DNA of 64,000 nucleotides from Pseudobacter sp. (GCA_017849455.1 JAFIGX010000003.1:124001-188000), one strand, 5' to 3'. Counted from the stretch's first letter, positions 9,383 through 18,278 are shown. Notes: generated by a model not told the origin, from the sequence alone. Translations and numbers: made by a program.

Positions 9383-10159
9383 ATGTCTCCAATTCTTTTT
9401 ACCGTTCAGGATGGAGTGGGTAACATTACCCTCAACAGGCCCGACAAGCTCAATGCTTTCAACCGCGACATGGCCCTCGCCATGCAGCAATCGCTCGACC
9501 AGTGCAATGCCGATCCCTCCATTCGCTGTGTATACATCACCGGGGCTGGCAAAGGATTCAGCGCCGGGCAAGACCTCGCGGAGATCGTTGCCGCCAACGC
9601 GCCTTCCATGAAACAGATCCTCCACGAACATTATAACCCCATCGTGGAAAGGATCAGGCAACTTCCCAAACCAGTGCTCGCCGCTGTGAATGGCGTGGCA
9701 GCCGGAGCAGGCGCCAATATAGCCCTCTGCTGCGATATCGTGGTGGCTTCACAAGCCGCTTCCTTCATACAGGCATTTTCACGGATCGGCCTCATCCCCG
9801 ACAGCGGCGGCACTTTTTTTCTGCCCCGCCTGATCGGCTGGCAGAAAGCCTCTGCCATCACCATGCTCGGCGATAAGGTCAATGCCACCGAAGCGGAACG
9901 CATGGGCATGATCTATAAAGTGATCCCCGAAGAAGGCTTCGCCTCCGCTACCTGGCAACTGGCCCGGCAACTGGCCGAAATGCCCACTCACGGGCTGGCC
10001 CTCACCAAGCAGGCGCTCAACAATTCTTTCACCAATCACTATAAGCAGCAACTGGCGTTGGAAGATCACCTGCAACAACAGGCTGCTCTTACACACGACT
10101 ACCGGGAAGGAGTAAGCGCTTTTTTAGAAAAGAGAACGCCTCAGTTCACCGGTCACTAA
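9383..10159 (+). CDS. paaG: PaaG, 1,2-epoxyphenylacetyl-CoA isomerase
   Basis: 258 residues, crotonase fold. It converts the ring epoxide into the oxepin-CoA that PaaZ then opens. The oxyanion-hole segment GVAAGAGANIAL is near 105-115, and the catalytic Asp typical of PaaG rather than of hydratases is visible as D140 in IGLIPDSGGT. The match to PaaG over NPIVERIRQLPKPV and SFIQAFSRIGLIPD is closer than to PaaF. Confidence 0.93.
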   Translation: MSPILFTVQDGVGNITLNRPDKLNAFNRDMALAMQQSLDQCNADPSIRCVYITGAGKGFSAGQDLAEIVAANAPSMKQILHEHYNPIVERIRQLPKPVLAAVNGVAAGAGANIALCCDIVVASQAASFIQAFSRIGLIPDSGGTFFLPRLIGWQKASAITMLGDKVNATEAERMGMIYKVIPEEGFASATWQLARQLAEMPTHGLALTKQALNNSFTNHYKQQLALEDHLQQQAALTHDYREGVSAFLEKRTPQFTGH

Positions 10160-10187
10160 TACGATGAATCATTAACTTTACACCGCT

Positions 10188-10607
10188 ATGAATAAAGACG
10201 AACTGGCCAGGAAGGTAGTCGGCAAAATGATGGAGAACGATCTTTTCAGCCAATGGCTCGGCATCACCGTGCTCGAAGTGCGGGAAGGCTATAGCCGTAT
10301 CCAGATGAAATTACGGGAGGAAATGATCAACGGGTTCGGCGTGGTCCATGGGGGGATCTGTTTTGCCCTGGCCGATAGCGCCTTTGCATTCGCCTGCAAT
10401 AACCGCAATAACCTCTCCATGGCACTGGACACTTCCATCACCTTTACCAAACCCACCCAACCCGGCGACCTGATCACGGCAGAGGCCCGCGAGCTCCACA
10501 ACGGGCGCAGCACCGGCCTTTACCTGATCACCCTCACCAACCAGGACCAGCAACAGGTAGCGCTATTCAAAGGCACCTGCTTCAGAACAGGCAAAACACT
10601 TGTCTGA
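10188..10607 (+). CDS. paaI: PaaI, hotdog-fold acyl-CoA thioesterase
   Basis: 139 residues, a single hotdog domain. The HGG motif (H54-G55-G56 in VVHGGICFALADSAF) and the nearby acidic residue D63 match the PaaI thioesterase active site. PaaI releases CoA from hydroxylated phenylacetyl-CoA dead-end products and so protects the CoA pool. It lies 28 bases after paaG. Confidence 0.93.
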   Translation: MNKDELARKVVGKMMENDLFSQWLGITVLEVREGYSRIQMKLREEMINGFGVVHGGICFALADSAFAFACNNRNNLSMALDTSITFTKPTQPGDLITAEARELHNGRSTGLYLITLTNQDQQQVALFKGTCFRTGKTLV

Positions 10608-10640
10608 TCGATTTCGAACCAACGCATTCAATCTCTTTGT

Positions 10641-11234
10641 ATGATCTATTCTTTCAAAGGGTTTATCCCTGTTATACATGAATCTTCTTTCGTGCATCCC
10701 CTGGCCGCCGTTACAGGCAATGTGATCATCGGCAGGGATGTATATATAGGTCCCGGCGCTGCCATCCGTGGCGACTGGGGTGGCATCATCATCGAAGACG
10801 GCTGCAATGTGCAGGAGAACTGCACCATCCACATGTTCCCGGGCGTGACCGTATTGCTGAAAGAGGGATCACATATCGGACATGGCGCCGTGGTGCATGG
10901 GGCCATCATCGGGAAGAATTGCATGATCGGGATGAACAGCGTGATCATGGACAGTGTGGAACTCGGCGATGAATGTATCGTAGGCGCCCTCAGCTTCATC
11001 AAGGCAGCAGAAAAATTCCCGGCCCGCAGCCTGATCATCGGTAATCCCGGTAAAAAGATCAGGGAAGTAAGCGATGAAATGATCGACTGGAAAACGGCCG
11101 GCACCCGCCTGTATCAATCCCTGCCCCAGGAGATGTACAGCAGTTGGCAGGAAGTGGAACCATTGCGTGAGGTGCCCGCCGACAGACCATCACAGGAAAT
11201 ATTGTATAAGACGTGGAGAGAGATGAGGAGTTGA
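10641..11234 (+). CDS. paaY: PaaY, hexapeptide-repeat thioesterase of phenylacetate catabolism
   Basis: 197 residues of left-handed beta-helix repeats related to gamma carbonic anhydrases, with the three metal-binding His visible at about 64, 81 and 86 (CTIHMF, SHIGHG, VVHGAI). The C-terminal segment around EVEPLREVPADRP is characteristic of PaaY, which hydrolyses the 2-hydroxycyclohepta-1,4,6-triene-1-formyl-CoA by-product. Its stop codon TGA (11232-11234) lies within the left arm of the repeat element that begins at 11230, so the last codons may have been altered when the element arrived. Confidence 0.9.
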   Translation: MIYSFKGFIPVIHESSFVHPLAAVTGNVIIGRDVYIGPGAAIRGDWGGIIIEDGCNVQENCTIHMFPGVTVLLKEGSHIGHGAVVHGAIIGKNCMIGMNSVIMDSVELGDECIVGALSFIKAAEKFPARSLIIGNPGKKIREVSDEMIDWKTAGTRLYQSLPQEMYSSWQEVEPLREVPADRPSQEILYKTWREMRS

Positions 11235-11254
11235 CAGGTTGAAAAGTTGATAGG
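11230..11254 (+). repeat. left inverted-repeat arm of element A1
   Basis: 25 bases identical to the reverse complement of 11692-11716. It is built of octamers AGTTGACA-like, GGTTGAAA, AGTTGATA, and overlaps the last bases of paaY. Confidence 0.85.
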
Positions 11255-11297
11255 GTGACATGGGGAACCTGTTATTCTTTAATTCATTTTTATTATT

Positions 11298-11678
11298 ATG
11301 ACAATAGGGTATCAAAGTTTTGAAGATCTGGAAGTGTGGAAGGAATCCAGGGAATTGAAAAATGAACTTTTTCAGTTGGTAAAAACATTTCCTCAAGATG
11401 AAAAATACAGGCTCGCTGATCAATTATTGCGTAGCTCCAGATCAATTAATAGCCAGTTGGCTGAGGGCCACGGAAGAAAGACGATCCCCGATAGACTTAA
11501 ATATTGCATTCAGGCCCGCGGCTCATTAAGCGAAACCTTGAATCATCTTATTGATGCTTTCGATTGTAATTATATTAATGAGCAACAACTTCAGTATTTT
11601 CGCGGCCGGATCATGATTGTTGAAAAGCTTCTGAACGGGTATGTCACCTATCTCAATAACAAGATCGTACCACGGTGA
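11298..11678 (+). CDS. four-helix-bundle protein (23S rRNA intervening-sequence protein family)
   Basis: 126 residues, all-helical. It has the family pattern: FEDLEVWKESREL at the start, FPQDEKYRLADQLLRSSRSI, then NSQLAEGHGRK and a final helix with LLNGYVTYL. Members were first seen inside intervening sequences of 23S rRNA genes, and the fold is shared with the Avd accessory protein of diversity-generating retroelements; the molecular role is not established. Here it is the only gene between two 25-base inverted repeats of a family whose other copies in this window contain no gene. There is no reverse transcriptase or rRNA nearby. Confidence 0.88.
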   Translation: MTIGYQSFEDLEVWKESRELKNELFQLVKTFPQDEKYRLADQLLRSSRSINSQLAEGHGRKTIPDRLKYCIQARGSLSETLNHLIDAFDCNYINEQQLQYFRGRIMIVEKLLNGYVTYLNNKIVPR

Positions 11679-11691
11679 CCACCCTTATCAA

Positions 11692-11716
11692 CCTATCAAC
11701 TTTTCAACCTGTCAAC
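11692..11716 (-). repeat. right inverted-repeat arm of element A1
   Basis: Perfect reverse complement of 11230-11254. It ends 13 bases before the obgE start codon, so a transcript entering obgE from upstream could form a hairpin right in front of its translation start. A fourth octamer unit continues inward (to about 11684). Confidence 0.85.
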
Positions 11717-11729
11717 CCATTCAGGACTA

Positions 11730-12746
11730 ATGGAAAAAACAAACTTCGTAGACCAGATCAGGATATTTTGCCGCTCAGGCCACGGTGGCGCAGGCAGCAA
11801 ACATTTCATGCGTACCAAGTTCAACCCGCAGGCCGGGCCCGATGGCGGCGACGGCGGCCGCGGCGGCCATATCATCCTGCGCGGCAACAAGAACCTGTGG
11901 ACACTCCTGCACCTTCGCTATTATAAAAATGTACTGGCCGAAAATGGTGAGAACGGAAGTGGCAATAATTCCACCGGTCGCAGTGGTAAGGACGTGATCA
12001 TTGAAGTACCCCTCGGCACTGTGGCCCGTGATGAAGAAACAGAAAATGTAGAAGCCGAGATCCTCGAAGACGGACAGGAGATCATCTGGATCAAAGGCGG
12101 CCGCGGCGGCCTGGGCAATGCCCACTTCGCTACCGCTACCAACCAGGCCCCTGAATATGCCCAACCCGGCGAACCCGGTGAGGAAGCCTGGAAAGTGCTC
12201 GAACTGAAAGTGCTGGCCGACGTTGGCCTCGTAGGCTTTCCCAATGCCGGCAAATCGACCCTGCTCTCCGTGATCACTGCAGCAAAGCCCAGGATCGCCG
12301 ACTATGCCTTCACTACCATCGTTCCTCAACTGGGCATGGTGGAATACCGTGGCGACCGCAGCTTCTGCGTGGCCGACCTGCCCGGCATCATCGAAGGCGC
12401 TGCCGAAGGCAAAGGGCTCGGACATCGCTTTCTTCGTCATATAGAACGCAACCCCATCCTGCTTTTCGTGCTGCCGGCCGATAGCAACGATCATCGCAAA
12501 GAATTCAATATCCTGCTCAAAGAACTCGAAGAATACAACCCTGAACTGCTGCACAAACAATTCGTAATAGCCATCAGCAAAAGCGATATGCTCGACGATG
12601 AGCTGAAAGCGGCCATCGAAGCGGAATTGCCCAAAAACATCCCACACGTTTTTATCTCCTCCATCACACAACAAGGATTAACCGAACTGAAAGACCTTTT
12701 GTGGCGGACATTGAATGAGGACCAGGTTGATAAGGTGAAAGGTTGA
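11730..12746 (+). CDS. obgE: Obg GTPase
   Basis: 338 residues. The N-terminal Obg fold with glycine-rich loops (about 1-160, e.g. [11 protein letters not shown] and KGGRGGLGN) is followed by the GTPase domain: P-loop GFPNAGKST at 169-177, switch region [12 protein letters not shown] near 217 and SKSD near 290. It is an essential ribosome-associated GTPase acting in 50S assembly and stress control. The last residues (QVDKVKG) are encoded by RGTTDAHW-like octamers of the adjoining repeat A2, so the natural C-terminus appears to have been extended or replaced by repeat sequence. The start lies 13 bases from repeat A1. Confidence 0.96.
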   Translation: MEKTNFVDQIRIFCRSGHGGAGSKHFMRTKFNPQAGPDGGDGGRGGHIILRGNKNLWTLLHLRYYKNVLAENGENGSGNNSTGRSGKDVIIEVPLGTVARDEETENVEAEILEDGQEIIWIKGGRGGLGNAHFATATNQAPEYAQPGEPGEEAWKVLELKVLADVGLVGFPNAGKSTLLSVITAAKPRIADYAFTTIVPQLGMVEYRGDRSFCVADLPGIIEGAAEGKGLGHRFLRHIERNPILLFVLPADSNDHRKEFNILLKELEEYNPELLHKQFVIAISKSDMLDDELKAAIEAELPKNIPHVFISSITQQGLTELKDLLWRTLNEDQVDKVKG

Positions 12747-12831
12747 CAGGTTAACTGGTTGAAAAGTTGACAAGGGCGTTCCTGGTATCGGGTACCCCTT
12801 GTAAACCTGTCAACCAGTTAACCTGTCAACC
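12741..12831. repeat. family A palindromic element, copy A2
   Basis: Arms 12741-12777 and 12795-12831 pair over about 37 bases with a few mismatches; centre GTTCCTGGTATCGGGTA. Each arm has four RGTTDAHW octamers followed by AAGGG. The left arm continues for about two more octamers into the end of obgE. No gene inside. Confidence 0.85.
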
Positions 12832-12834
12832 TAC

Positions 12835-12865
12835 TTGCATTTCCTGCCCACACACCGTACCTTGC
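12835..12865 (+). promoter_or_regulatory. promoter of the patatin gene
   Basis: TTG at 12835-12837, 20 bases, then TACCTTGC at 12858-12865 (one mismatch to TAnnTTTG). Transcription would start near 12872, which supports the ATG at 12884 over an earlier in-frame ATG lying within repeat A2. Confidence 0.5.
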
Positions 12866-12883
12866 ACGCTTCAAACCTTACTT

Positions 12884-15310
12884 ATGCCCAAGCGCCTTTC
12901 CCGGTTCATCGGGGCCGTTCAATACCTGCTCCTCCGGTTCCTGCGGTTCATATCCCGCATTATGAAATCCCTTTGGGTTTTCTTTCCCGGTATCCTTTTC
13001 ATCGTGCTGGCCATCTGGTGCTTCTGGACATTGGGACAAGGGAAAGACCTTATAGTGGCTTTCACGGAAAATCATAAGGCCAAAGCCTTTTTCTTCATTG
13101 CCATCGCTTTCTGGATCTATGTAAGCTGGTATTCTTCCCGCATTATCGCCTATCTCAAAAGAAGCAGGCAGGAAGAATTTATCCTGACGATCGATGCCGG
13201 GCTTCCGGAAGAAGAAAAGGCCAAACAACTCAATGATCCCCGTTTCTTCGAATTGCCGCATACATGGCTCGACAGATTTCCCCGCATCATCGGCTATGGA
13301 TGCCTGTTAGCCATCGAAATTGCCGTATTATTATCCCCTACCCTCGGCAAGGATGCCATCACCCCCGGCAAAGCCTTCCGCTTTTTCTGCCTGGGACTGG
13401 CCCTTTCCTGGGGGCTCGACAATATCGTGAAAGCTTTTGCCGACCGGAAACGGCAACTGGCAAGGGCCATCTTCTACTCGTTGCTCGGCCTTTTCCTGCT
13501 GGCCGCTACCATCGTGATCCTGAATAAAAAAGGAAGCATTCTCTTTCTGCTCTGGGTATTGCTCCTGCTTCATGTCGTTTACCTCTTCTATATCAATCTC
13601 CGGCAGATCGCCGTGGAAACCAAAGAAGCCAAACCGGTAAAACCCTGGCCCATTTTCCGGTGGATCTACCGTATCATGGACTTCCTCCGCATTCCCCGCA
13701 ATGAATTGGGATATTTCAACTGGTTCAATATCATCTGCACCCTCGGCCTGCTGATCTACCTGCTGGCCATCACGGATATGCAGGTATCCTGGCAGATAGG
13801 CCCCTTTCCTTTTGTGCTGCTGGCCTTTGCCGTACTGGGCGGATTCGGCAATATCATTACAGCCCTATCCGTAAAAGCCAATGTGAATTTTCATTTTATC
13901 CTGCTCATCATCGCCCTGTTGCTGGGTTCTAAAGAAACCCATCATGTTCGCACCATTCCTTTCGAAGACAGGGCCAGGCAAGGGATCTACAACCAACGGC
14001 AGGATATCTATGCCTATTTCAATAACTGGATCGAACAGCGGGGCGCCGAGATCGATAGCAGCCGCGGGCCCTATCCCGTGTATTTCGTGCTGGCCAATGG
14101 AGGCGCTTCCCGATCAGGTTACTGGACAGCCTCCGTGCTCGGCAAGCTCGAAGACACTACGGCAGGCAAACGCACCCGGTTCTCCCGCCACCTCTTCTGC
14201 CTGTCGGGCACTTCCGGCGGCGGCGTGGGCGTGGCAACTTTTTTTTCGCTTTTGCATGAACGAAAGAAATTGCCCGACACCGCCAGGGTATCTTATCTCC
14301 AGTCGGCCCGCACTTTCCTGAAAAAAGATTTTCTCAGTTACACACTTGCCCACATGCTGGGGCCAGACTATTTCAAATATATTTTCCATATCAACAACCG
14401 CCATCTGCCCGACAGGGCCGGTGCGCTGGAACAAACGCTCGAAGAAGGTTCCCTAACAGTGCCGAACAGCCTGAAAGCAGGTATGAGCGAACCTTTTTCC
14501 AATATGCTGGCGCTGAACAACCGGCCCACCAGCCTGCCGGTACTCTGCATCAATACCACACGCATGCAGGATGGTAACCCGGCGGTCGTTTCCAATATCA
14601 GGCTCAATAAAGATGTGTTCAATAATCGCATCGATGTTATGGACGTGCTCAATGACACGCTCGACATGCGGCTCAGCACTGCCTCTATCCTGGGCGCACG
14701 CTTTCCCTATATCAGCCCGGCCGGCAGGATCGATGAAACGATCCCTGTCAAACTACGCGCCAAACAGAACGACAGTATGCTCATCCATTACTTCGTGGAC
14801 GGCGGCTATTTCGATAATTCCGGCTCCGGCGTTGTTCAGGAAATGATCAGGGCCATGATGAACTATACCTCCGGCAGCTCAGACAGCCTGCTGAAAAGCC
14901 GGGTACGAAAACTACAGTTCACTGTAATACATATCACCAACAGCCCGGTGGGCGTAGCACCGCTGAACACGGTGGCCCCTTTGCAGAACGATCTCCTGTC
15001 GCCCATTCTCACCATCCTCGGGGCTTACGATATGCAAACCACGGTGAACGACCGGCGGCTCGATAATTTTTTACAGGACCTCAACAGGAACAGGATCTGC
15101 GCAGGGGCCGATTATTATCCCATTCACCTCTACAAAGACAGTGAAGAAAAAAAGGCCGACAGAAAACGGGGCGATACACTGCCGGAGCAGCCGTATGCCA
15201 TGAACTGGTTCATTTCCGATACCACGCTCAAAAGAATGGATGAACGTTTACGTAAACAACCCAAACTCAATGCAATGGTCCGCGTACTGGATTCACTGGG
15301 TAGACCCTGA
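12884..15310 (+). CDS. multi-spanning membrane protein with C-terminal patatin-like phospholipase domain
   Basis: 808 residues from the ATG at 12884. The first about 370 residues carry many hydrophobic spans (for example FFPGILFIVLAIWCFW, FFFIAIAFWIYVSWY, IFYSLLGLFLLAATIVI). The C-terminal half is a patatin-like acyl hydrolase: a glycine-rich oxyanion segment ANGGASRSGYW, the nucleophile elbow GTSGGG with Ser at about 444, and the catalytic Asp in VDGGYFDNSG at about 639. Likely a membrane-anchored lipid acyl hydrolase; substrate and the side on which the domain lies are not visible. It follows repeat A2 with its own promoter. Confidence 0.82.
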   Translation: MPKRLSRFIGAVQYLLLRFLRFISRIMKSLWVFFPGILFIVLAIWCFWTLGQGKDLIVAFTENHKAKAFFFIAIAFWIYVSWYSSRIIAYLKRSRQEEFILTIDAGLPEEEKAKQLNDPRFFELPHTWLDRFPRIIGYGCLLAIEIAVLLSPTLGKDAITPGKAFRFFCLGLALSWGLDNIVKAFADRKRQLARAIFYSLLGLFLLAATIVILNKKGSILFLLWVLLLLHVVYLFYINLRQIAVETKEAKPVKPWPIFRWIYRIMDFLRIPRNELGYFNWFNIICTLGLLIYLLAITDMQVSWQIGPFPFVLLAFAVLGGFGNIITALSVKANVNFHFILLIIALLLGSKETHHVRTIPFEDRARQGIYNQRQDIYAYFNNWIEQRGAEIDSSRGPYPVYFVLANGGASRSGYWTASVLGKLEDTTAGKRTRFSRHLFCLSGTSGGGVGVATFFSLLHERKKLPDTARVSYLQSARTFLKKDFLSYTLAHMLGPDYFKYIFHINNRHLPDRAGALEQTLEEGSLTVPNSLKAGMSEPFSNMLALNNRPTSLPVLCINTTRMQDGNPAVVSNIRLNKDVFNNRIDVMDVLNDTLDMRLSTASILGARFPYISPAGRIDETIPVKLRAKQNDSMLIHYFVDGGYFDNSGSGVVQEMIRAMMNYTSGSSDSLLKSRVRKLQFTVIHITNSPVGVAPLNTVAPLQNDLLSPILTILGAYDMQTTVNDRRLDNFLQDLNRNRICAGADYYPIHLYKDSEEKKADRKRGDTLPEQPYAMNWFISDTTLKRMDERLRKQPKLNAMVRVLDSLGRP

Positions 15311-15549
15311 TATACAGATGCCTGTCTGGTAATAATATTTTAACCCGCCGAAATTTGGATGGGCTTCACAATTTGAATAATTTTATATTGTTCTTCCACA
15401 TCTGAGATTGCCCCTCTGCTTGCTTTCAACACTGCTTGCACCCATCGCAGATTGCTTTCCCCCTGGTTGTTTGCCCTCATCTTAACGGATTCTTGTCGCA
15501 CGCGGTTGCTACCGTTCAGTCATCATTCTTCACTCAAAAACAATTTTTT

Positions 15550-15987
15550 ATGAAGAAGCAAATCTCGCGTGCCCTCAACGGCGCCTTTTCCAATCGTTTC
15601 AGAACATTCCTCGCATTACTGCTCCTGCTGGTGAGCACCACTGCATTGCAGGCGCAAACGGTCAAAACAGATTCAACGGCATCGACCCCTGCCGCCATAG
15701 TGAAACATGTCGGCAATGTGGGCAATAGCATGGTGTTCCAGGTACATTATGTTAATCCTACCGGCGAAAAATTCAGCCTGGTGATCAAGGACAAGGACGG
15801 GGTTACCTTATTCCAGGAGACTTACAGGGAAAAGCTGTTCGACAAAAAATTTCATCTCCCCAGAAACGAGTACGATCAGCTCAATTTCATCATCCGTGCT
15901 TCAAAGAACAATACCATTGTGCAAAGCTTCCAGGTGAATACCAGTACCAGGATAGAGGATGAGGTGGTAGTGAAGAAGCAAGGATAA
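15550..15987 (+). CDS. small exported protein of unknown function
   Basis: 145 residues from the ATG at 15550. It begins with a basic, hydrophobic signal peptide (FRTFLALLLLLVSTTALQAQ, cleavage probably after the last Ala-Gln). The mature part (about 110 residues) has alternating polar and hydrophobic stretches such as MVFQVHYVNPTGEKFSLVI and LFQETYREKLFDKKFHLP, suggesting a small beta-sandwich. I do not recognise a named family. A 239-base leader without a gene precedes it; a family A repeat begins at its stop codon. Confidence 0.75.
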   Translation: MKKQISRALNGAFSNRFRTFLALLLLLVSTTALQAQTVKTDSTASTPAAIVKHVGNVGNSMVFQVHYVNPTGEKFSLVIKDKDGVTLFQETYREKLFDKKFHLPRNEYDQLNFIIRASKNNTIVQSFQVNTSTRIEDEVVVKKQG

Positions 15988-16080
15988 GTTGATAGGTTAA
16001 CAGGTTGACTGGTTTAAAGGGAATACCCGATATACAGACATCCCCCTGTCAACATTTCAACCTGTTAACTTTTCAACCTA
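15987..16080. repeat. family A palindromic element, copy A3 (diverged)
   Basis: Left arm of four octamers at about 15987-16018, right arm at about 16048-16079, with G-rich and C-rich inner ends and a centre around AATACCCGATATACAGACAT. The arms differ at about eight of 32 positions, so this copy is the most decayed. The centre shares CCCGATA and CAG with the reverse complement of the centre of A2. Confidence 0.75.
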
Positions 16081-16086
16081 ATTAAG

Positions 16087-16094
16087 TACGTTTG
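16087..16094 (+). promoter_or_regulatory. -7 promoter element of the S46 peptidase gene
   Basis: TACGTTTG matches the Bacteroidota -7 consensus exactly and lies 21 bases before the ATG at 16116. The -33 region falls inside repeat A3, so the element may have supplied or changed this promoter. Confidence 0.5.
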
Positions 16095-16115
16095 CGATCT
16101 AAAATAGATCGATTT

Positions 16116-18278
16116 ATGAAAAAATTTTTTGTAACGATTGCATTGTCGCTTGCTTTACTGCGCAGCCAGGCGGATGAAGGCATGTGGCTGCCGATGTTAT
16201 TAGGTCAGCAGGTGTATAATGATATGGTGAAAAGAGGACTGAAGCTTACGAAAGATCAACTGTACCATATCAATAAGCCCTCCGTGAAAGATGCGGTGAT
16301 CATTTTCAGCGGATTCTGTACAGGAGAGATCGTCAGCAATGAAGGATTGATCTTTACCAACCACCATTGCGGGTATGATGCCATTGCCAAAGCCAGCACC
16401 GTTACCTCCAATTACCTGAGGGATGGTTTCTGGGCCACGAGCAAACAGGCGGAGATCCCTTCACCGGGACTGTACGCTGAATTCCTGGTAAAAATAGAAG
16501 ATGTTACGAAAGAAGTGGAAGATTCGGCAAAAGGATCGAGCGGCACCGACCGCAGCGCCAAAGTGAGTGCAGCTATGACGGTGATCAATAAGCGATATTC
16601 TGATGATAGCAAAAAGATCATCGCCCGGACCAATGCCCTTTTCAAAGGCAACCAATACCTGGTATTCGTATACCAGCGCTACAGCGATATCAGGCTCGTA
16701 GGTGCTCCGCCTGAAAGCATCGGCAAGTTCGGTGGAGATACCGATAACTGGGAGTGGCCACGCCATACAGGCGATTTCTCCATCTTCCGCGTTTACATGG
16801 GCAGGGATGGACAGTCGGCCGACTATTCTCCCGAGAACATCCCTCTCAAACCCAAACATTTCCTCCCCGTTTCCATCAAGGGTATCAAAGATGGCGATTA
16901 TGCCATGATATGGGGTTATCCGGGCAGCACCAACCGCTATGAATCTTCCTACGGCGTAAAACAAAAGACCGATATCAGCAATCCCTCCATCGTGAACCTG
17001 CGCGATATGCGTTTGAAGTTCATGTTCGAGCAGATGAAAAAAGACCCGGCCACCCGCTTACAACTGGCGTCCAATTATGCTTCCATCGCCAACTACTGGA
17101 AATTCTTCGATGGTGAAAGCCAGCAACTGATCAAATACCATGTATACGATCAGAAAAAGACAGCAGAGGCCAAATTCCAGCAGTGGGCGAATGGCAAACC
17201 CGAATTCCAGTCTATTTTCAACGACTGGGAAAAAGCGTACGACAACTGGCGGCCCTACAGCAAGCAGCAGATCTATCTCAATGAAGGGATCATGGGCTCC
17301 CCGCTGCTGGCATTTGCCGGCACCCTGCAACAAGTCGAATATGCGATCGTCAAGAAAGGCAGCACCGCCGATATCCAGAAAGCTGTGAACGCCGCCAAAG
17401 AAGCCCGTACTGCTTTCCTGAAAGATGAGAACAAGGCATCGGACCAGAATATCGTGGCCGCTGCCCTGCACATGTTCTATACCGATATCGACAAGAGCCA
17501 GCACCCCACTGGTTTCTACGAAGGATTGAAAGGAAGTTACGGTAGCCTCGATGAGGAGGCCAGCTACAAAAAATATGCGGCCAGCCTTTTCAATAACACT
17601 ATGATCTTCGACGAGAACAAATGGAATGCCTTCTGCAATAATCCCGATGCGACCGTATTGCAGGCCGATCCTGCCTTTGCCACTGCCAGCGCCTTCCTCA
17701 AGAACTGGCAGGGAAAATATCTGCCAATGTTCCAGCAGTTCAATGTCCGCAATGCCGACCTCGGCCGTCTGTACCTCAAGGGCGTGATGCAGATGGATAC
17801 TGTGAAAGCCAAGAAAATGTATCCCGATGCCACTTTCACCATGCGCGTAAGTTTCGGCAACGCAAAGAGCTACAACCCGCGCGATGCCGTGCATTACGAT
17901 TATTTGACCACCATGAAAGGGGTGCTCGAAAAATACAAACCGGGCGATTATGAATTCGATCTTCCCGCCAAACTCCTCGACATGGCCGGCAAAAAAGATT
18001 ATGGCCAGTATGCAGACCCGGTAAAAAAAGATCTCGTGATCGGCTTCATTACTACCAATGATATTACCGGTGGTAATTCCGGTTCGCCCGTGATAGATGC
18101 AAATGGCAACCTGATCGGACTGGCTTTCGATGGCAATTACGAAGCCCTGAGCCATAAGATCGCATTCGACCCTGTCTATAACCGCACCATCTGCGTGGAT
18201 ATCCGCTATGTGCTCTGGTGCATCGATAAGCTGGGCGGCGCTTCCAACATCATAAAAGAACTGAAACTTGTAAAATAG
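16116..18278 (+). CDS. S46-family dipeptidyl-peptidase, DPP7-type
   Basis: 720 residues with a signal peptide (FFVTIALSLALLRSQA), the usual S46 length. These periplasmic serine exopeptidases release dipeptides from peptide N-termini and feed asaccharolytic growth. The chymotrypsin-like catalytic residues are visible: His near 83 (FTNHHCGYDA) and Ser655 (GGNSGSPV). Residue 673, which sets specificity, is Gly (GLAFDGN); by family knowledge Gly indicates DPP7-type preference for hydrophobic P1 residues and Arg the DPP11 type for Asp/Glu. A TTG 24 bases upstream is in frame but overlaps the promoter. Confidence 0.93.
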   Translation: MKKFFVTIALSLALLRSQADEGMWLPMLLGQQVYNDMVKRGLKLTKDQLYHINKPSVKDAVIIFSGFCTGEIVSNEGLIFTNHHCGYDAIAKASTVTSNYLRDGFWATSKQAEIPSPGLYAEFLVKIEDVTKEVEDSAKGSSGTDRSAKVSAAMTVINKRYSDDSKKIIARTNALFKGNQYLVFVYQRYSDIRLVGAPPESIGKFGGDTDNWEWPRHTGDFSIFRVYMGRDGQSADYSPENIPLKPKHFLPVSIKGIKDGDYAMIWGYPGSTNRYESSYGVKQKTDISNPSIVNLRDMRLKFMFEQMKKDPATRLQLASNYASIANYWKFFDGESQQLIKYHVYDQKKTAEAKFQQWANGKPEFQSIFNDWEKAYDNWRPYSKQQIYLNEGIMGSPLLAFAGTLQQVEYAIVKKGSTADIQKAVNAAKEARTAFLKDENKASDQNIVAAALHMFYTDIDKSQHPTGFYEGLKGSYGSLDEEASYKKYAASLFNNTMIFDENKWNAFCNNPDATVLQADPAFATASAFLKNWQGKYLPMFQQFNVRNADLGRLYLKGVMQMDTVKAKKMYPDATFTMRVSFGNAKSYNPRDAVHYDYLTTMKGVLEKYKPGDYEFDLPAKLLDMAGKKDYGQYADPVKKDLVIGFITTNDITGGNSGSPVIDANGNLIGLAFDGNYEALSHKIAFDPVYNRTICVDIRYVLWCIDKLGGASNIIKELKLVK

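Larger units (their letters stand above)
11230..11716. mobile_element. candidate gene-bearing palindromic element (family A, copy A1)
   Basis: A 25-base perfect inverted repeat (11230-11254 and 11692-11716) encloses a single gene, a four-helix-bundle protein. Each arm is made of octamers of the form RGTTDAHW, followed inward by a G-rich stretch, as in the gene-less copies A2-A6 in this window. I see no clear target duplication at the ends. Calling it mobile is inference from the shared ends, the multiple copies and the placement between paaY and obgE. Confidence 0.5.

Noticed and set aside
11298..11678. Four-helix-bundle gene considered as part of a diversity-generating retroelement or an rRNA intervening sequence
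   Set aside because: No reverse transcriptase, template/variable repeat or rRNA gene is nearby; only the fold is shared.
11775..12674. Minus-strand frame of 299 codons inside obgE
   Set aside because: Antisense to the conserved Obg GTPase; low-complexity Ala/Gly composition is the shadow of the Obg glycine loops.
17058..18155. Minus-strand frame of 365 codons inside the S46 peptidase gene
   Set aside because: Mirror frame of a well-supported gene with full catalytic motifs; its own translation shows no recognisable domain.
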